DNA from: an uncultured Chthoniobacterales bacterium
GTDB lineage: Bacteria > Verrucomicrobiota > Verrucomicrobiia > Chthoniobacterales > UBA10450
Direction of reading: 5' to 3'
NCBI GenBank assembly: GCA_902805675.1
Contig: CADCTA010000107.1
Span: forward strand, 1-64,000
Length of the DNA stretch: 64,000 nt
Position numbers and translations under genes: made by a program
Shown here: piece by piece, positions 1 to 8,965 of the stretch
Position numbering within the stretch: the stretch's first letter is position 1
Layout: every line of letters begins with the position of its first letter
The notes under the pieces: generated by a model
The model's database searches: none
What the model was told of the DNA's origin: nothing
What the model saw: the letters and a program-made list of their open reading frames with translations, nothing else

Positions 1-373
1 TCGTTCCTTCCGCAGCGACCACGAAGTCGCAGGCTGACATGATTCCCGCCCCGCCTGCGACCGCTGCTCCGTGCACCGCGGCGATTGTGATCAAGCGCGT
101 CTGGCTGATCGCCAGCAGCGTCTTCGCGACCATGCCGCCCGACTCGTGCGCCTTGGCTGGATCGGCGACTTCGTTTAGATCCATGCCGGTGCAGAAACTC
201 GCTCCCGCGCCGCGGAAAATGATGACGCGCTGTTGATCATCGGCCGCGGCCGCTTCGATGGCGGCGACAATGTCCTTCATCAGCTCGATCGTGAGCGAGT
301 TGCGACGCTCGGGACGGTTGAGCGTCAGGATTGTCGTGTGGGTGGATTGTCTTTCGACGAGGACGACCGGCAT
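1..373 (-). CDS. Enoyl-CoA hydratase/isomerase family protein (3' part beyond the left edge)
   Basis: Translating the minus strand from the ATG at 373-371 gives MPVVLVERQSTHTTILTLNRPERR and then a crotonase-fold core, including the oxyanion-hole stretch AAVHGAAVAGGAGIMSACD, before the window ends at about residue 124. Crotonases are about 260 residues, so roughly half is visible. The enzyme hydrates an enoyl-CoA. With HMG-CoA lyase and a methylcrotonyl-CoA carboxylase-like subunit next door, methylglutaconyl-CoA hydratase (leucine breakdown) is the likely role, but the family is broad and substrate is inferred from context only. Its start lies 22 bp from that of the divergent lyase gene, so the two genes must share a very short control region. 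Confidence 0.85.
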   Translation of the reverse strand, partial: MPVVLVERQSTHTTILTLNRPERRNSLTIELMKDIVAAIEAAAADDQQRVIIFRGAGASFCTGMDLNEVADPAKAHESGGMVAKTLLAISQTRLITIAAVHGAAVAGGAGIMSACDFVVAAEGT

Positions 374-395
374 GGGTAGGTTGTTCGTCAGGAAC

Positions 396-1256
396 ATGGA
401 ATCCGTCAAGCTCATCGAATGTCCACGCGACGCCTGGCAGGGGCTGCCGGCGCAGATTCCCACCGAGCGAAAAGTCGAATACCTGCGCGCGCTGATCGAT
501 GCGGGGTTCCGCCACATTGACGCAGTCAGCTTCGTTTCGCCGAAGGCAGTGCCGCAGATGGCGGACAGCGAACAGGTGCTCGCGCAGCTCGGTCGTGTCG
601 ATGGTGCGGAGATCATCGGCATCGTGGTGAACGAGAAAGGCGCAGAGCGCGCGATCGGCACAGGAGCTGTGACGACTCTCGGGTTCCCCTACTCCATTTC
701 GGAGACGTTCCTGCGGAGGAACCAGAACCAGTCGCCGGAAGAGAATCGCGCTGTGCTGAAGAGCATGACGCAGCGCGCTAAAGGTGCCGGTTTATCGGTA
801 GTCGCTTACATCTCGATGGCTTTCGGAAATCCGTATGGCGATACGTGGAGCGACGAAGCCGTCGCACAGGCGGTGCGGATCATCTCGAATCTCGGCGTAG
901 ACGCGATCTCGCTCGCCGACACCGTAGGAACAGCCGAGCCGAAGATGATTCATCGCGTCGTAAGCGCGGTCGTGTCCGATCGGGTTGGCTGCGAGATCGG
1001 CGTGCATATGCACAGCACGCGAGCGGGCGCGCCTGCGAAGGTGCTCGCCGCTTACGATGCGGGTTGCCGCCGGTTCGATGCGGCCATCGGTGGGCTCGGC
1101 GGATGCCCGTTCGCGCAGGATGATCTGATTGGGAACATACCGACTGAGGAGGTGCTGAGCGCCTTGGAGCAGCGCGGCGTCGAGTTGCCGGTCCAGCGGG
1201 CACTCACATCGGTCATGCACATGAACCAGGGAATCGCCGGCGAGTTCGCCGGGTAG
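396..1256 (+). CDS. Hydroxymethylglutaryl-CoA lyase
   Basis: HMGL-like TIM-barrel enzyme of 286 residues that splits 3-hydroxy-3-methylglutaryl-CoA into acetyl-CoA and acetoacetate, the last step of leucine breakdown. Visible marks are the N-terminal ECPRDAWQG (the family's PRDG-type catalytic Arg-Asp), the metal-binding HMHST, and the signature GGLGGCPFAQDD with the catalytic Cys near the C-terminus. I chose the ATG at 396; an in-frame ATG at 372 would overlap the divergent hydratase start, and the longer reading frame further upstream is antisense to that gene. The family also contains close relatives acting on other acyl-CoAs, but the Cys-loop signature favours HMG-CoA lyase. Confidence 0.88.
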   Translation: MESVKLIECPRDAWQGLPAQIPTERKVEYLRALIDAGFRHIDAVSFVSPKAVPQMADSEQVLAQLGRVDGAEIIGIVVNEKGAERAIGTGAVTTLGFPYSISETFLRRNQNQSPEENRAVLKSMTQRAKGAGLSVVAYISMAFGNPYGDTWSDEAVAQAVRIISNLGVDAISLADTVGTAEPKMIHRVVSAVVSDRVGCEIGVHMHSTRAGAPAKVLAAYDAGCRRFDAAIGGLGGCPFAQDDLIGNIPTEEVLSALEQRGVELPVQRALTSVMHMNQGIAGEFAG

Positions 1257-1359
1257 GGACGCCGCGCTGCGGCGTCCGAGACGCGTGGCTCACGCTAGGG
1301 AACGTGTAAGTCGATTCGGCTGGCGAGGCGCTCCGGACATCGCAGCGCGATGTCCCTAC
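1253..1359. repeat. Palindromic intergenic element with GTAGGGAC/GTCCCTAC ends
   Basis: This 107-bp element fills the gap between the convergent lyase and carboxylase genes. It starts with GTAGGGAC and ends with the inverse GTCCCTAC. It holds two strong 9-bp hairpins with 3-nt loops: GGACGCCGC/GCGGCGTCC at 1257-1277 and GGACATCGC/GCGATGTCC at 1335-1355. An element with the same ends occurs at 50886-50976. It may act as a transcription stop between the two genes; there is no T-run. Confidence 0.75.
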
Positions 1360-1361
1360 CA

Positions 1362-2993
1362 TCAGACCTGCACGACGCCGGTGTGGAAGCGGGCCTTCGG
1401 TGTTGGGCGGGAGACGTATTGCAGCAGGCGCACGAGAACGTCGCGTGTCTCATGTGGCTGAATAACTGCGTCCACCCAACCGCGCGCCGCGCCGTAGCGG
1501 ATGTCCGTTTGCTCTTCGTAGCTCTTCTTCACCGTGGCGCGGAGCTCCTCGAGCTCTTCCGGGGTGGACTTCTTGTCGCCGCGATCACGCGCACGTGCGA
1601 GCACGCTGAAGACGGTGTCCGATGCCTGCGCGGCACCCATGACGGCGTAGCGTGAGTGCGGCCATGCTAGGATGAAGCGTGGATCGTAGGCCTTACCGCA
1701 GAGCGCGTAGTTACCCGCTCCGAATGATCCACCGACCACAACGGTGATTTTTGGCACGGTCGAGTTGCTGACCGCGTTCACGAGCTTGGCACCGCTGCGG
1801 ATGATGCCGCTTTGCTCGGCATCGCGACCCACCATGAAGCCGGTCACGTCCTGGAAGAAGATGATCGGAATGCCGGTTTGGTTGCAGTCGAAGATGAAGC
1901 GCGCCGCTTTGTCGGCACTGTCGGCGTAGATCACGCCGCCCATCTGAATCCCTGCCTTCTTGGTGCGGGCCTGCAGCCGCTGGCTCGCGACGATACCCAC
2001 GCTCCGTCCGCCGATGCGCGCGTAGGCGGTGACGAGTGTCTTGCCGTAGTCGGCTTTGTATTCGTCCAGCGAATCCGCATCGATGATCGAGGCGAGCAGG
2101 TCGCGTGCGTCGTACGGCTTATGGCCTTCGACGCTGATGATGTCGTAGACGGCGTCGGCGGGTTTCGCCGCCGCCGGGATGCTGCCGTTTGTGCCAGACT
2201 CCTTGGCCGCTTCTGCTTCCGGGAAGTGTCCGACTAACGAGCGGATGCGCTTGATGCAAGCGACGTCGTCTTTCTCGTGGAAGTCGACCGTGCCACTGAT
2301 CTCAGCGTGCATCGTGGCGCCGCCCAGTTCTTCCTGTTCGACGACCTCGCCGATGGCGGCTTTGACGAGTGACGGACCGGCGAGATAGAGGCCGCTGCCT
2401 TCCGTCATGAGGATCTTGTCGCAGAGGACCGGCAGATAGGCGCCACCGGCTACGCAGTTGCCCATGATCGCGGCGATTTGCGGGATGCCGGCTGCGGAGA
2501 TGACGGAGTTGTTGCGAAAGATCCGGCCGAAATCGTCTTCGTCGGGAAAAATCTCGTCCTGCATGGGCAGGAACACGCCCGCAGAATCGACCAGATAGAT
2601 GATCGGCAGCGCGGACTCGAAAGCCATGCGTTGTGCGCGGATCAGCTTCTTCGCCGTCTGTGGAAAGAACGCGCCGGCTTTCACGCTCGCGTCGTTCGCT
2701 ACGATCATGCACGGCACGCCGTGCACGTTGCCGATACCTGCGACGGTGCCGGCGGCGGCGATGTTCCCCCACTGGGGATACATTTTGTAGGCCGCCCAGA
2801 GCCCCACCTCGAAGAATGGCGTGCCTTCGTCGAGCAGCAGCGCAATCCGCTCGCGCGCCGGGAGACGTCCGAGCTTTCGCTGCCGTTCGAGGCCGGATTT
2901 GCCGCCGCCTTCGCGGAGGACAGCCTCTTCCTTGGCGATTGCCGCGCAGCGATCGCGCAATGTTTCAGTACCAGCAGCAGGAAGTCGGGACAT
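1362..2993 (-). CDS. Acyl-CoA carboxylase carboxyltransferase (beta) subunit, methylcrotonyl-CoA type
   Basis: The 543-residue protein has the two crotonase-like halves of the biotin-dependent carboxyltransferase family. It moves the carboxyl group from carboxybiotin to an acyl-CoA. The segment VDSAGVFLPMQDEIFPDEDDF closely follows the methylcrotonyl-CoA carboxylase beta pattern (VDSGGA.LP.Q.EVFPDRDHF) rather than that of propionyl-CoA carboxylase; the second half has GGSFGAGNYALCGKAYDP, also MCC-like. A biotin carboxylase/BCCP partner is required but does not lie in the window. Together with the hydratase and lyase it would complete leucine catabolism from methylcrotonyl-CoA. The substrate is inferred from motif and context. 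Confidence 0.88.
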   Translation of the reverse strand: MSRLPAAGTETLRDRCAAIAKEEAVLREGGGKSGLERQRKLGRLPARERIALLLDEGTPFFEVGLWAAYKMYPQWGNIAAAGTVAGIGNVHGVPCMIVANDASVKAGAFFPQTAKKLIRAQRMAFESALPIIYLVDSAGVFLPMQDEIFPDEDDFGRIFRNNSVISAAGIPQIAAIMGNCVAGGAYLPVLCDKILMTEGSGLYLAGPSLVKAAIGEVVEQEELGGATMHAEISGTVDFHEKDDVACIKRIRSLVGHFPEAEAAKESGTNGSIPAAAKPADAVYDIISVEGHKPYDARDLLASIIDADSLDEYKADYGKTLVTAYARIGGRSVGIVASQRLQARTKKAGIQMGGVIYADSADKAARFIFDCNQTGIPIIFFQDVTGFMVGRDAEQSGIIRSGAKLVNAVSNSTVPKITVVVGGSFGAGNYALCGKAYDPRFILAWPHSRYAVMGAAQASDTVFSVLARARDRGDKKSTPEELEELRATVKKSYEEQTDIRYGAARGWVDAVIQPHETRDVLVRLLQYVSRPTPKARFHTGVVQV

Positions 2994-3057
2994 GGCGAGA
3001 GACGGTTAAGCTGCCGACGCGCGCGAAGCAAGCGCGCGCAGTGGGGACCGAGGGCGC

Positions 3058-3360
3058 TTAGTACGCGTCCGAGTCCGACTGGTAGCCAGAGTCGCCGCGG
3101 ATCGAGCGGAGGCGATTGCGGCTGCCGCGCTCGGACGTGGGGCTATTGATCCGCTCGAGAGCGATGCGGACGAACAACGGGATCGCGGCGAGCACGCCGA
3201 CGGAGACGAGCGCGATGGCTGTCGCCTGCCGCACCGGGTGCTTGATCTTGTCGGCCACCAGCATTCCTAATCCGAGCCCGAAAGCGGTGCGTGTCAGCAC
3301 CAGCAAACTGTCCAACGGAATCTGCTCAGCGGTTTTAGGAATGGATAACCCGGGCGACAT
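3058..3360 (-). CDS. Small membrane protein of unknown function
   Basis: I do not recognise a family in these 100 residues. Two hydrophobic stretches (about residues 18-36 and 46-66, the second AIALVSVGVLAAIPLFVRIA) suggest two membrane spans, followed by an Arg/Ser-rich polar tail ending GDSGYQSDSDAY. It starts 88 bp from the divergent manC start and lies upstream of the carboxylase gene on the same strand. No paralogue or operon partner gives a role. Confidence 0.55.
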   Translation of the reverse strand: MSPGLSIPKTAEQIPLDSLLVLTRTAFGLGLGMLVADKIKHPVRQATAIALVSVGVLAAIPLFVRIALERINSPTSERGSRNRLRSIRGDSGYQSDSDAY

Positions 3361-3448
3361 CGCATAGTTGTATACGTGCCGTTTCGGAAAAAGAAACGGG
3401 AAATTCGCAACCCGCGCGAACGACTGCGGGCGTTCGTTTTACGTTGCA

Positions 3449-4525
3449 ATGCCGCAATCTATTTATGCCCTCATCCTGGCCGGCGGAAGCGGTGAACGCT
3501 TCTGGCCGCTCAGCCGCAAAACCCGCCCCAAGCAACTGCTACGGCTCGTCTCGGAGCGCACGCTACTGGAGGAAACCGTGCTGCGGCTCGATGGGCTCGT
3601 CCCGCGCGAGCGCATCCTCATTCTGACGAACGTGGAGCAGGAAGCCTCCGTGCGTGAGCTGCTTCCGGATTTTCCAGCGGCTAATATCGTGGCCGAGCCC
3701 GCGAAGCGCGACACCGCCGCGGCTGTGGCGCTGGGCGCCGGCTGGGTCGCGGCCCGCGATCACATGGCGACGATGGTCGTGCTGCCGGCCGATCACGTGA
3801 TCAAGGATACGGCTGCGTTTCAGAAAACGTTGCTCGCTGCGGCGTTCGCAGCACAGGAGACCGGCGCGCTCGTCACCATCGGGATCAAGCCAACGTGGGC
3901 GTCGCCTGGGTTCGGCTACATCGAGCAGGGCCCGCCTGTTCAGTTCCGCACCTCGACGGAGCTGGGCGTGGCCGTGCACCGGGCCGAGCGGTTCCGCGAG
4001 AAGCCGAACACCGAGCTCGCGGAGTCTTTCATCCGCGCGGGCAACTTTAAGTGGAACGCCGGCATGTTCGTCTGGGCCGTGCCGACGGTGCTGAGCGAAT
4101 TCAACCGCCACACTCCCGAGCTGGCGCATTTCATCTCGCAGGTGTCGATGCCGAACCAATTCGAGCACGCGCTGCGCGACCGGTTTGCCGAGCTGCCGAA
4201 GATCTCGTTCGACTATGCGATCATGGAGAAAGCCGATCGCGTGCTGGTCGTCGAGGCAGCCTTCGATTGGGACGACGTCGGTAGCTGGCAAGCGGTCGCC
4301 TCGTATTTCAAAAACGACGAGCACTCGAACGCGACGAACTGTGACTTCACTGCGATCGACTCTTCGAACAACATCGTGTTCGACCAGGGCGGCATAAAGA
4401 TCGCGCTGCTCGGTGTGCACAACCTGATCGTGGTCCGAACTGGCGACGCGCTGCTGGTCTGCCATCGACATCAGGCAGAGAAGATCAAGAATCTGGTCGC
4501 CACCCTGCCGCGCGAGCTGCAATGA
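3449..4525 (+). CDS. manC: Mannose-1-phosphate guanylyltransferase
   Basis: It makes GDP-mannose from mannose-1-phosphate and GTP in the cytoplasm for polysaccharides and glycoconjugates. The nucleotidyltransferase signature LILAGGSGERFWPLSR plus KTRPKQL lies at residues 8-29, and FKWNAGMFVW appears in the middle. At 358 residues it is the short form without the isomerase/cupin half. I chose the ATG at 3449 because the longer reading frame upstream is arginine-rich and breaks the usual distance to the signature. Its stop overlaps the next start (ATGA), so it is translationally coupled to ruvX although the functions are unrelated. Confidence 0.9.
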   Translation: MPQSIYALILAGGSGERFWPLSRKTRPKQLLRLVSERTLLEETVLRLDGLVPRERILILTNVEQEASVRELLPDFPAANIVAEPAKRDTAAAVALGAGWVAARDHMATMVVLPADHVIKDTAAFQKTLLAAAFAAQETGALVTIGIKPTWASPGFGYIEQGPPVQFRTSTELGVAVHRAERFREKPNTELAESFIRAGNFKWNAGMFVWAVPTVLSEFNRHTPELAHFISQVSMPNQFEHALRDRFAELPKISFDYAIMEKADRVLVVEAAFDWDDVGSWQAVASYFKNDEHSNATNCDFTAIDSSNNIVFDQGGIKIALLGVHNLIVVRTGDALLVCHRHQAEKIKNLVATLPRELQ

Positions 4526-4998
4526 GCGGCTTCGCGTTGATGAAGCGGGTCCTCGGGGTCGATTTCGGCCAGGCCCGCATCGGCCTCGCGATCTCCGATG
4601 AGCTCGGCATGCTGGCGCACCCGCTGGAAACGGTGACCGCCAATCCGCTCGATGCTGCCACGAAGCGGATCGCGCAACTCGCACGGGAGCGGGACGTGGA
4701 GTCGGTGATCGTTGGGCTACCACGGCACATGAGCGGCGTCGCCGGTGCAGCGGCGGCAGAAGTGGAGGCATTTGCCGCGAAGTTGCGCCCGCTGCTCCGC
4801 TGCCCGGTGGTGATGTGGGATGAGCGGCTTACGACGACAGCGGCACATCGTGCGCTCCGGGATGCGGGAAAGAAGACCCGCTCAACGCGTGGTGTTGTCG
4901 ATCAGGTCGCGGCGCAGATGATTCTGCAAGGCTACCTCGACAGCCGACAGGCTTCGAGCGGTGGCGCTCCGCTGTTTGGCGACATTCCGCAGGAGTAG
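4522..4998 (+). CDS. ruvX: Putative pre-16S rRNA nuclease / Holliday junction resolvase YqgF
   Basis: RNase H-fold protein of 158 residues with the family start GVDFGQARIGLAISD (catalytic Asp at residue 14), the middle SVIVGLPRHMSG, and the late acidic stretch VMWDERLTTTAAHRALRD. Family members process the 5' end of pre-16S rRNA; a resolvase role was proposed earlier. The ATG at 4522 overlaps the manC stop; an in-frame ATG at 4540 would give a length nearer the usual 140 residues. truA follows directly with no gap, so the three genes form one transcript. Confidence 0.88.
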   Translation: MSGFALMKRVLGVDFGQARIGLAISDELGMLAHPLETVTANPLDAATKRIAQLARERDVESVIVGLPRHMSGVAGAAAAEVEAFAAKLRPLLRCPVVMWDERLTTTAAHRALRDAGKKTRSTRGVVDQVAAQMILQGYLDSRQASSGGAPLFGDIPQE

Positions 4999-5748
4999 AT
5001 GTCCAGGCGGCTAAAGCTGATCGTCTCCTACGACGGCAGCCCTTTCGCCGGCTGGCAGAGCCAATCGAACGGTCACGCGGTCCAGGACCACCTGGAGCGG
5101 GCCTTCGCCGCCGTCTCTGGAGTGGCTGTCCGTGTGCACGGAGCTGGGAGAACGGACGCTGGAGTTCATGCGGTCGGCCAGGCAGCACATGTTGATTTGC
5201 CAGAGCCGAAGCTACCGCCGGATCGCTGGCCCGCGGCTCTCAACGCCTCCCTTCCGCCGACAATCCGCGTGGTTCGTGCCCGCTTCGTCGGCCCGGCGTT
5301 CCACGCCCGCTACTCGGCTCGCGGCAAGATCTACCACTACCGAATCTGGAATGCCCGTGTGCTGTCGCCGCTGGAAACCGGACGTGCCATGCACGTTCCG
5401 GCTGAATTAGACCTCGCCGCCATGCGGGCTGCGGCGGCAGCATTCGTCGGCACCCATGATTTCGCTGCATTCTCAGCGAATCGCGGCCAGCCGGAGTCCA
5501 GCACCGTCCGGACGATCGAGTATGTGCGGTTACGGAAGTTGGGAAGCGTGATCACGGTGCGGTTCTCGGGCGGCGGCTTCCTCTACAAGATGGTCCGCAT
5601 CATGGTCGCTGCGCTGGTGCGCGTCGGATTAGGCAAGATGTCGCCCGCCGACATTTCGCACCGGCTGAACGCTCCGGCGGAGGGACGCCAGCAGCCGCGC
5701 TTCGTCGCACCGGCTGAAGGATTATTTCTACTCCGCGTCCGGTACTAA
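4999..5748 (+). CDS. truA: tRNA pseudouridine(38-40) synthase
   Basis: It isomerises uridines 38-40 in the anticodon arm of tRNA. The 249 residues start with LKLIVSYDGSPFAGWQ, carry the catalytic Asp53 in GAGRTDAGVHAVGQ, and end with the FLYKMVRIMV segment of the second domain. Length is normal for the family. The ATG follows the ruvX stop with zero spacing, so translation is coupled. No SD sequence of its own is visible. Confidence 0.93.
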   Translation: MSRRLKLIVSYDGSPFAGWQSQSNGHAVQDHLERAFAAVSGVAVRVHGAGRTDAGVHAVGQAAHVDLPEPKLPPDRWPAALNASLPPTIRVVRARFVGPAFHARYSARGKIYHYRIWNARVLSPLETGRAMHVPAELDLAAMRAAAAAFVGTHDFAAFSANRGQPESSTVRTIEYVRLRKLGSVITVRFSGGGFLYKMVRIMVAALVRVGLGKMSPADISHRLNAPAEGRQQPRFVAPAEGLFLLRVRY

Positions 5749-5809
5749 GATTGCTTTGTTTTGATGCGGAATTCGCCGATGGCAGGGGACCTGCTTTCTG
5801 GTAATTATA

Positions 5810-8800
5810 ATGACGCACAGCGACGAGCCAAACAGAGCTCCTGCCCCCGTAAGAAAGGGGCCCTTCGCGTTTTTACGTAAAAGTGCGTCGTGGTTGTTCA
5901 GCCAGAAGCATTTCCACGTAAAGCTGCTCTCTGGAACGGCCGCGGGCGTCATCGTCATCATTTTCCTCGCCGGCATCTTCCTGCTCGTCACTTACCGTAA
6001 CCACCACCAGGAGGCATTACGGAACCACACCATCGAAGTGATGCGGCTCAGTAGCGTGCTTGAGAACGATATCGCCGCCTTGGAAACCGGGCATCGCGGA
6101 TTTCTTCTCACCGGAAACGCCAGCTACACGGACGTCTTCCAACGCCGCCGCGACGCGATCCGCGACCGCATCGACGCCCTGACTGGCCTCATCCTGGAGA
6201 GTTCCCAGCAGCGCAAACGGGTGATGAAGATGCAGAGCGTGGTCGACAAATGGCTGACCACCGTCGCGATCCCGGAAATGACGGCTCGCCAGGCGAAGGC
6301 CGGCGCCCCTCCTGGAGCCGCGCCCGCTGCGGCGCTCGGCAGCTCGATTCTTGACCAAGCGCGCGAAATCCTCCGCGCGATGCAGAACGACGAGCAGATT
6401 GTTCTCAATGAGCGCATGCGCGACCAAGAGTGGGCCGCGCAATCAACACAGATCCTCAGCTTCCTCCCGAAACTGGAGCGCTCCGTCGTAGAGATGGAGA
6501 AAGAGAAGCGCGGTTACCTGCTCACCGGCGACGCCAGCTTCGTGGAGGCATACAAGCGCGCCACGGCTGCCTTCTATAATTATCAAGGCTACCTCTCGAT
6601 CCTCGTCGCCAACTCCCCCGAACAGTCCGCGCTTCTCACAGAAATCCGCGGAGATCTCGAGCGCTGGATTACCACCTCAGCTGTCCCAGGCATCGAAGCC
6701 AAGCGCGCCGGCCGCGACGAAGCCGCCTTCGCCACTACCGCCAATGGCGAGGCGTTAATGAGCGAGATCCGCCAGAAGATCGGCCGCTTCCAAACGAACG
6801 AGCTCGGCCTTTACGAGAGCCGCTCCGCCACCGCGAGCCGCCAGCGCATCATCAAGACCACCGCGCTGTCAGTTCTCTGCCTTTTCGCCGTCGGCCTGCT
6901 CATCGTGTCGAACAGCTACAGCTTCGTCCTCGTTCGTCGCCAGCTTGCGAAGCTGGATGGCGTGGAGACGCGCATCAAATCCATCATCGAGAACATTCTC
7001 GACGGCATGATCACCGTCGACGCGCAGGGAGTCATCTGCTCGATGAACCCGTCGGCTGAGAAGATGTTCGGTTGCATCAACAATGAGATGGTGGGCCACA
7101 ACTTTACCAAGCTGGTGCCGAAAACGTTCGGGCCGGAGCCGGAGCTGAAGCAGATCGCGATCGCCTGGGAAGATCTCGCCCGCAGCACGGGCAGCACGAC
7201 GATGGCCGTCGGTCGCACCCGCCGGCACGCTACCTTCCCGATCGAGATTTCGCTTAGCGAGATGCTGGTCGACGGCCAGAAGCTTTATGTCGCGATGGTT
7301 CGCGACGTCACGGAGCGGAAGCGCTTCGAGCAGCAGATCGACAAGGAGAAGGAAAGCCTCGCGGTCACTCTCCGGTCCATCGGCGACGGCGTGATCACCA
7401 CCGACGTCCAAGGCAAGATCATCATGATCAACAATGCGGCTGAAGGCCTGACAGGATGGCCATCCGCTGAAGCGATCGGTCAGCCGCTCAAGGCCGTCTT
7501 CAACGTCGCCATTGATCTCGCCGCCCAGGCGAAGGCGCAGCGCAGTGGCTACCGCAACGAAGCGCAGTCCATCCTCCTCACGCTGCCGGAGAACGCCACG
7601 CTCGTCGGCCGCGACGGCAGCGAGCACGTGATCGAGCAGGTCGCCTCCCCGATTCGCGACAGCAAAAACGAAGTCGCCGGTGTCGTGCTCGTCTTCCGCG
7701 ACATCACCGAACGTCAGCGCAATGAAGCCGAACGCCGCAAGGCCGAGACTCTGGAACAGCTCGGCCTGCTGGCCGGCGGCATTGCGCACGATTTCAACAA
7801 CCTGCTCACCGCCATCATCGGCAACATCTCACTCGCCTCGCTGCTCCTGCCGCCGAATGACGAGATGGGGACGCGCTTGAACGATGCGAAGAACGCCTCG
7901 ATGCGCGCACGTGATCTCGCCCAGCAGCTCCTCACCTTCGCTCGCGGCGGCGCTCCGATTAAAAAGACAGCTTCTATCGGCCGTCTCATCCAGGACACCG
8001 TCAGCTTCTCACTCCGCGGCACACACAGCCGGAGCGAATTCACATTCGGCGCCGATCTCTGGGCGGCCGAGATCGATCCGGGCCAGATCAGCCAGGTCGT
8101 CGCCAACCTCGTCGTCAACGCCGATCAGGCGATGCCGAATGGCGGCACGCTACGCGTCACCTGCGACAACTTCATCTACAACTCCAACACCGCGCCCGCG
8201 ATTCCGGACCTCGCACCGGGCGATTACATCCGCGTGAAGATTCGCGACGAAGGCGTCGGCATTCCGGATAGCTACATGAAGCGGATCTTTGACCCGTATT
8301 TCACGACCAAGGAAAAGGGTACCGGCCTCGGCCTCGCGACCACCTACTCGATCATCAAGAACCACAACGGCCTCATCACCGTCGAGTCAGAGCTGCATCG
8401 TGGGTCCACCTTCACCATCTACCTACCGGCGGCGCGTCACATCGAGTTGCCGGTGGAGGCGCCACTCACGATCAACCCTGTGGTCGCGGGAACCGGCAGC
8501 GTGCTGATCGTAGACGACGAGGAAGCAATCCGTGCGCTCGTGGAATACACGCTCAGCCATCTCGGCTACCAGGTCAGTGAGGCGGAGACAGCACTCGACG
8601 GTGTGAACCTCTACCGCGAGCGACTCGAAGCCGGCCAGCGTTTCGACCTCGTCATCCTCGACCTGACGCTGCCCGGCGGCATGGGCGGCAAGGAAGCACT
8701 GAAACGCCTGATCGAGATCGATCCGACCGTCAACGCCATCGTCTCCAGCGGCTACGCCATGGACGCGACGATGAGCCGCTACCAGGACTTCGGGTTCCGC

Positions 8801-8926
8801 GGCGTCATCGCCAAGCCTTACGAAGCCGCCGAGCTCGGCAAGATCGTCCACGAAGTCATCGAGTCCGCGCACATCAACATTGCGTCGGAATTCGAAGGCG
8901 GTCGCCTCGCCTCTCGCGTGGCGTAA
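5810..8926 (+). CDS. Hybrid sensor histidine kinase with two CHASE3 domains, two PAS domains and a receiver
   Basis: Membrane sensor of 1038 residues. Order: TM1 at about 36-62; a first CHASE3 motif ALETGHRGFLLTG near 90; a second, EKEKRGYLLTGDASF, near 226; TM2 near 345-373; PAS1 from about 386; PAS2 from about 518; H-box GGIAHDFNNLL (His near 659); N-box NLVVNADQAM; ATP-lid GTGLGLATTYSI; and a C-terminal receiver from about 897 with the acceptor Asp in VILDLTLPGG near 951. The signal is unknown and no separate response regulator adjoins it, so phosphotransfer probably continues to an unlinked partner. A TATAAT hexamer (5806-5811) overlaps the ATG, so either the real start is further downstream or the hexamer is chance. 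Confidence 0.9.
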   Translation: MTHSDEPNRAPAPVRKGPFAFLRKSASWLFSQKHFHVKLLSGTAAGVIVIIFLAGIFLLVTYRNHHQEALRNHTIEVMRLSSVLENDIAALETGHRGFLLTGNASYTDVFQRRRDAIRDRIDALTGLILESSQQRKRVMKMQSVVDKWLTTVAIPEMTARQAKAGAPPGAAPAAALGSSILDQAREILRAMQNDEQIVLNERMRDQEWAAQSTQILSFLPKLERSVVEMEKEKRGYLLTGDASFVEAYKRATAAFYNYQGYLSILVANSPEQSALLTEIRGDLERWITTSAVPGIEAKRAGRDEAAFATTANGEALMSEIRQKIGRFQTNELGLYESRSATASRQRIIKTTALSVLCLFAVGLLIVSNSYSFVLVRRQLAKLDGVETRIKSIIENILDGMITVDAQGVICSMNPSAEKMFGCINNEMVGHNFTKLVPKTFGPEPELKQIAIAWEDLARSTGSTTMAVGRTRRHATFPIEISLSEMLVDGQKLYVAMVRDVTERKRFEQQIDKEKESLAVTLRSIGDGVITTDVQGKIIMINNAAEGLTGWPSAEAIGQPLKAVFNVAIDLAAQAKAQRSGYRNEAQSILLTLPENATLVGRDGSEHVIEQVASPIRDSKNEVAGVVLVFRDITERQRNEAERRKAETLEQLGLLAGGIAHDFNNLLTAIIGNISLASLLLPPNDEMGTRLNDAKNASMRARDLAQQLLTFARGGAPIKKTASIGRLIQDTVSFSLRGTHSRSEFTFGADLWAAEIDPGQISQVVANLVVNADQAMPNGGTLRVTCDNFIYNSNTAPAIPDLAPGDYIRVKIRDEGVGIPDSYMKRIFDPYFTTKEKGTGLGLATTYSIIKNHNGLITVESELHRGSTFTIYLPAARHIELPVEAPLTINPVVAGTGSVLIVDDEEAIRALVEYTLSHLGYQVSEAETALDGVNLYRERLEAGQRFDLVILDLTLPGGMGGKEALKRLIEIDPTVNAIVSSGYAMDATMSRYQDFGFRGVIAKPYEAAELGKIVHEVIESAHINIASEFEGGRLASRVA

Positions 8927-8965
8927 CTAGAGCGGTTCGCAAAGGAACTTTCCGGCTGAGTAGGC

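Noticed and set aside
3563-4771. Open frame of 402 codons on the minus strand across manC and ruvX
   Set aside because: Arg/His-rich shadow of the strongly conserved manC and ruvX genes; no domain.
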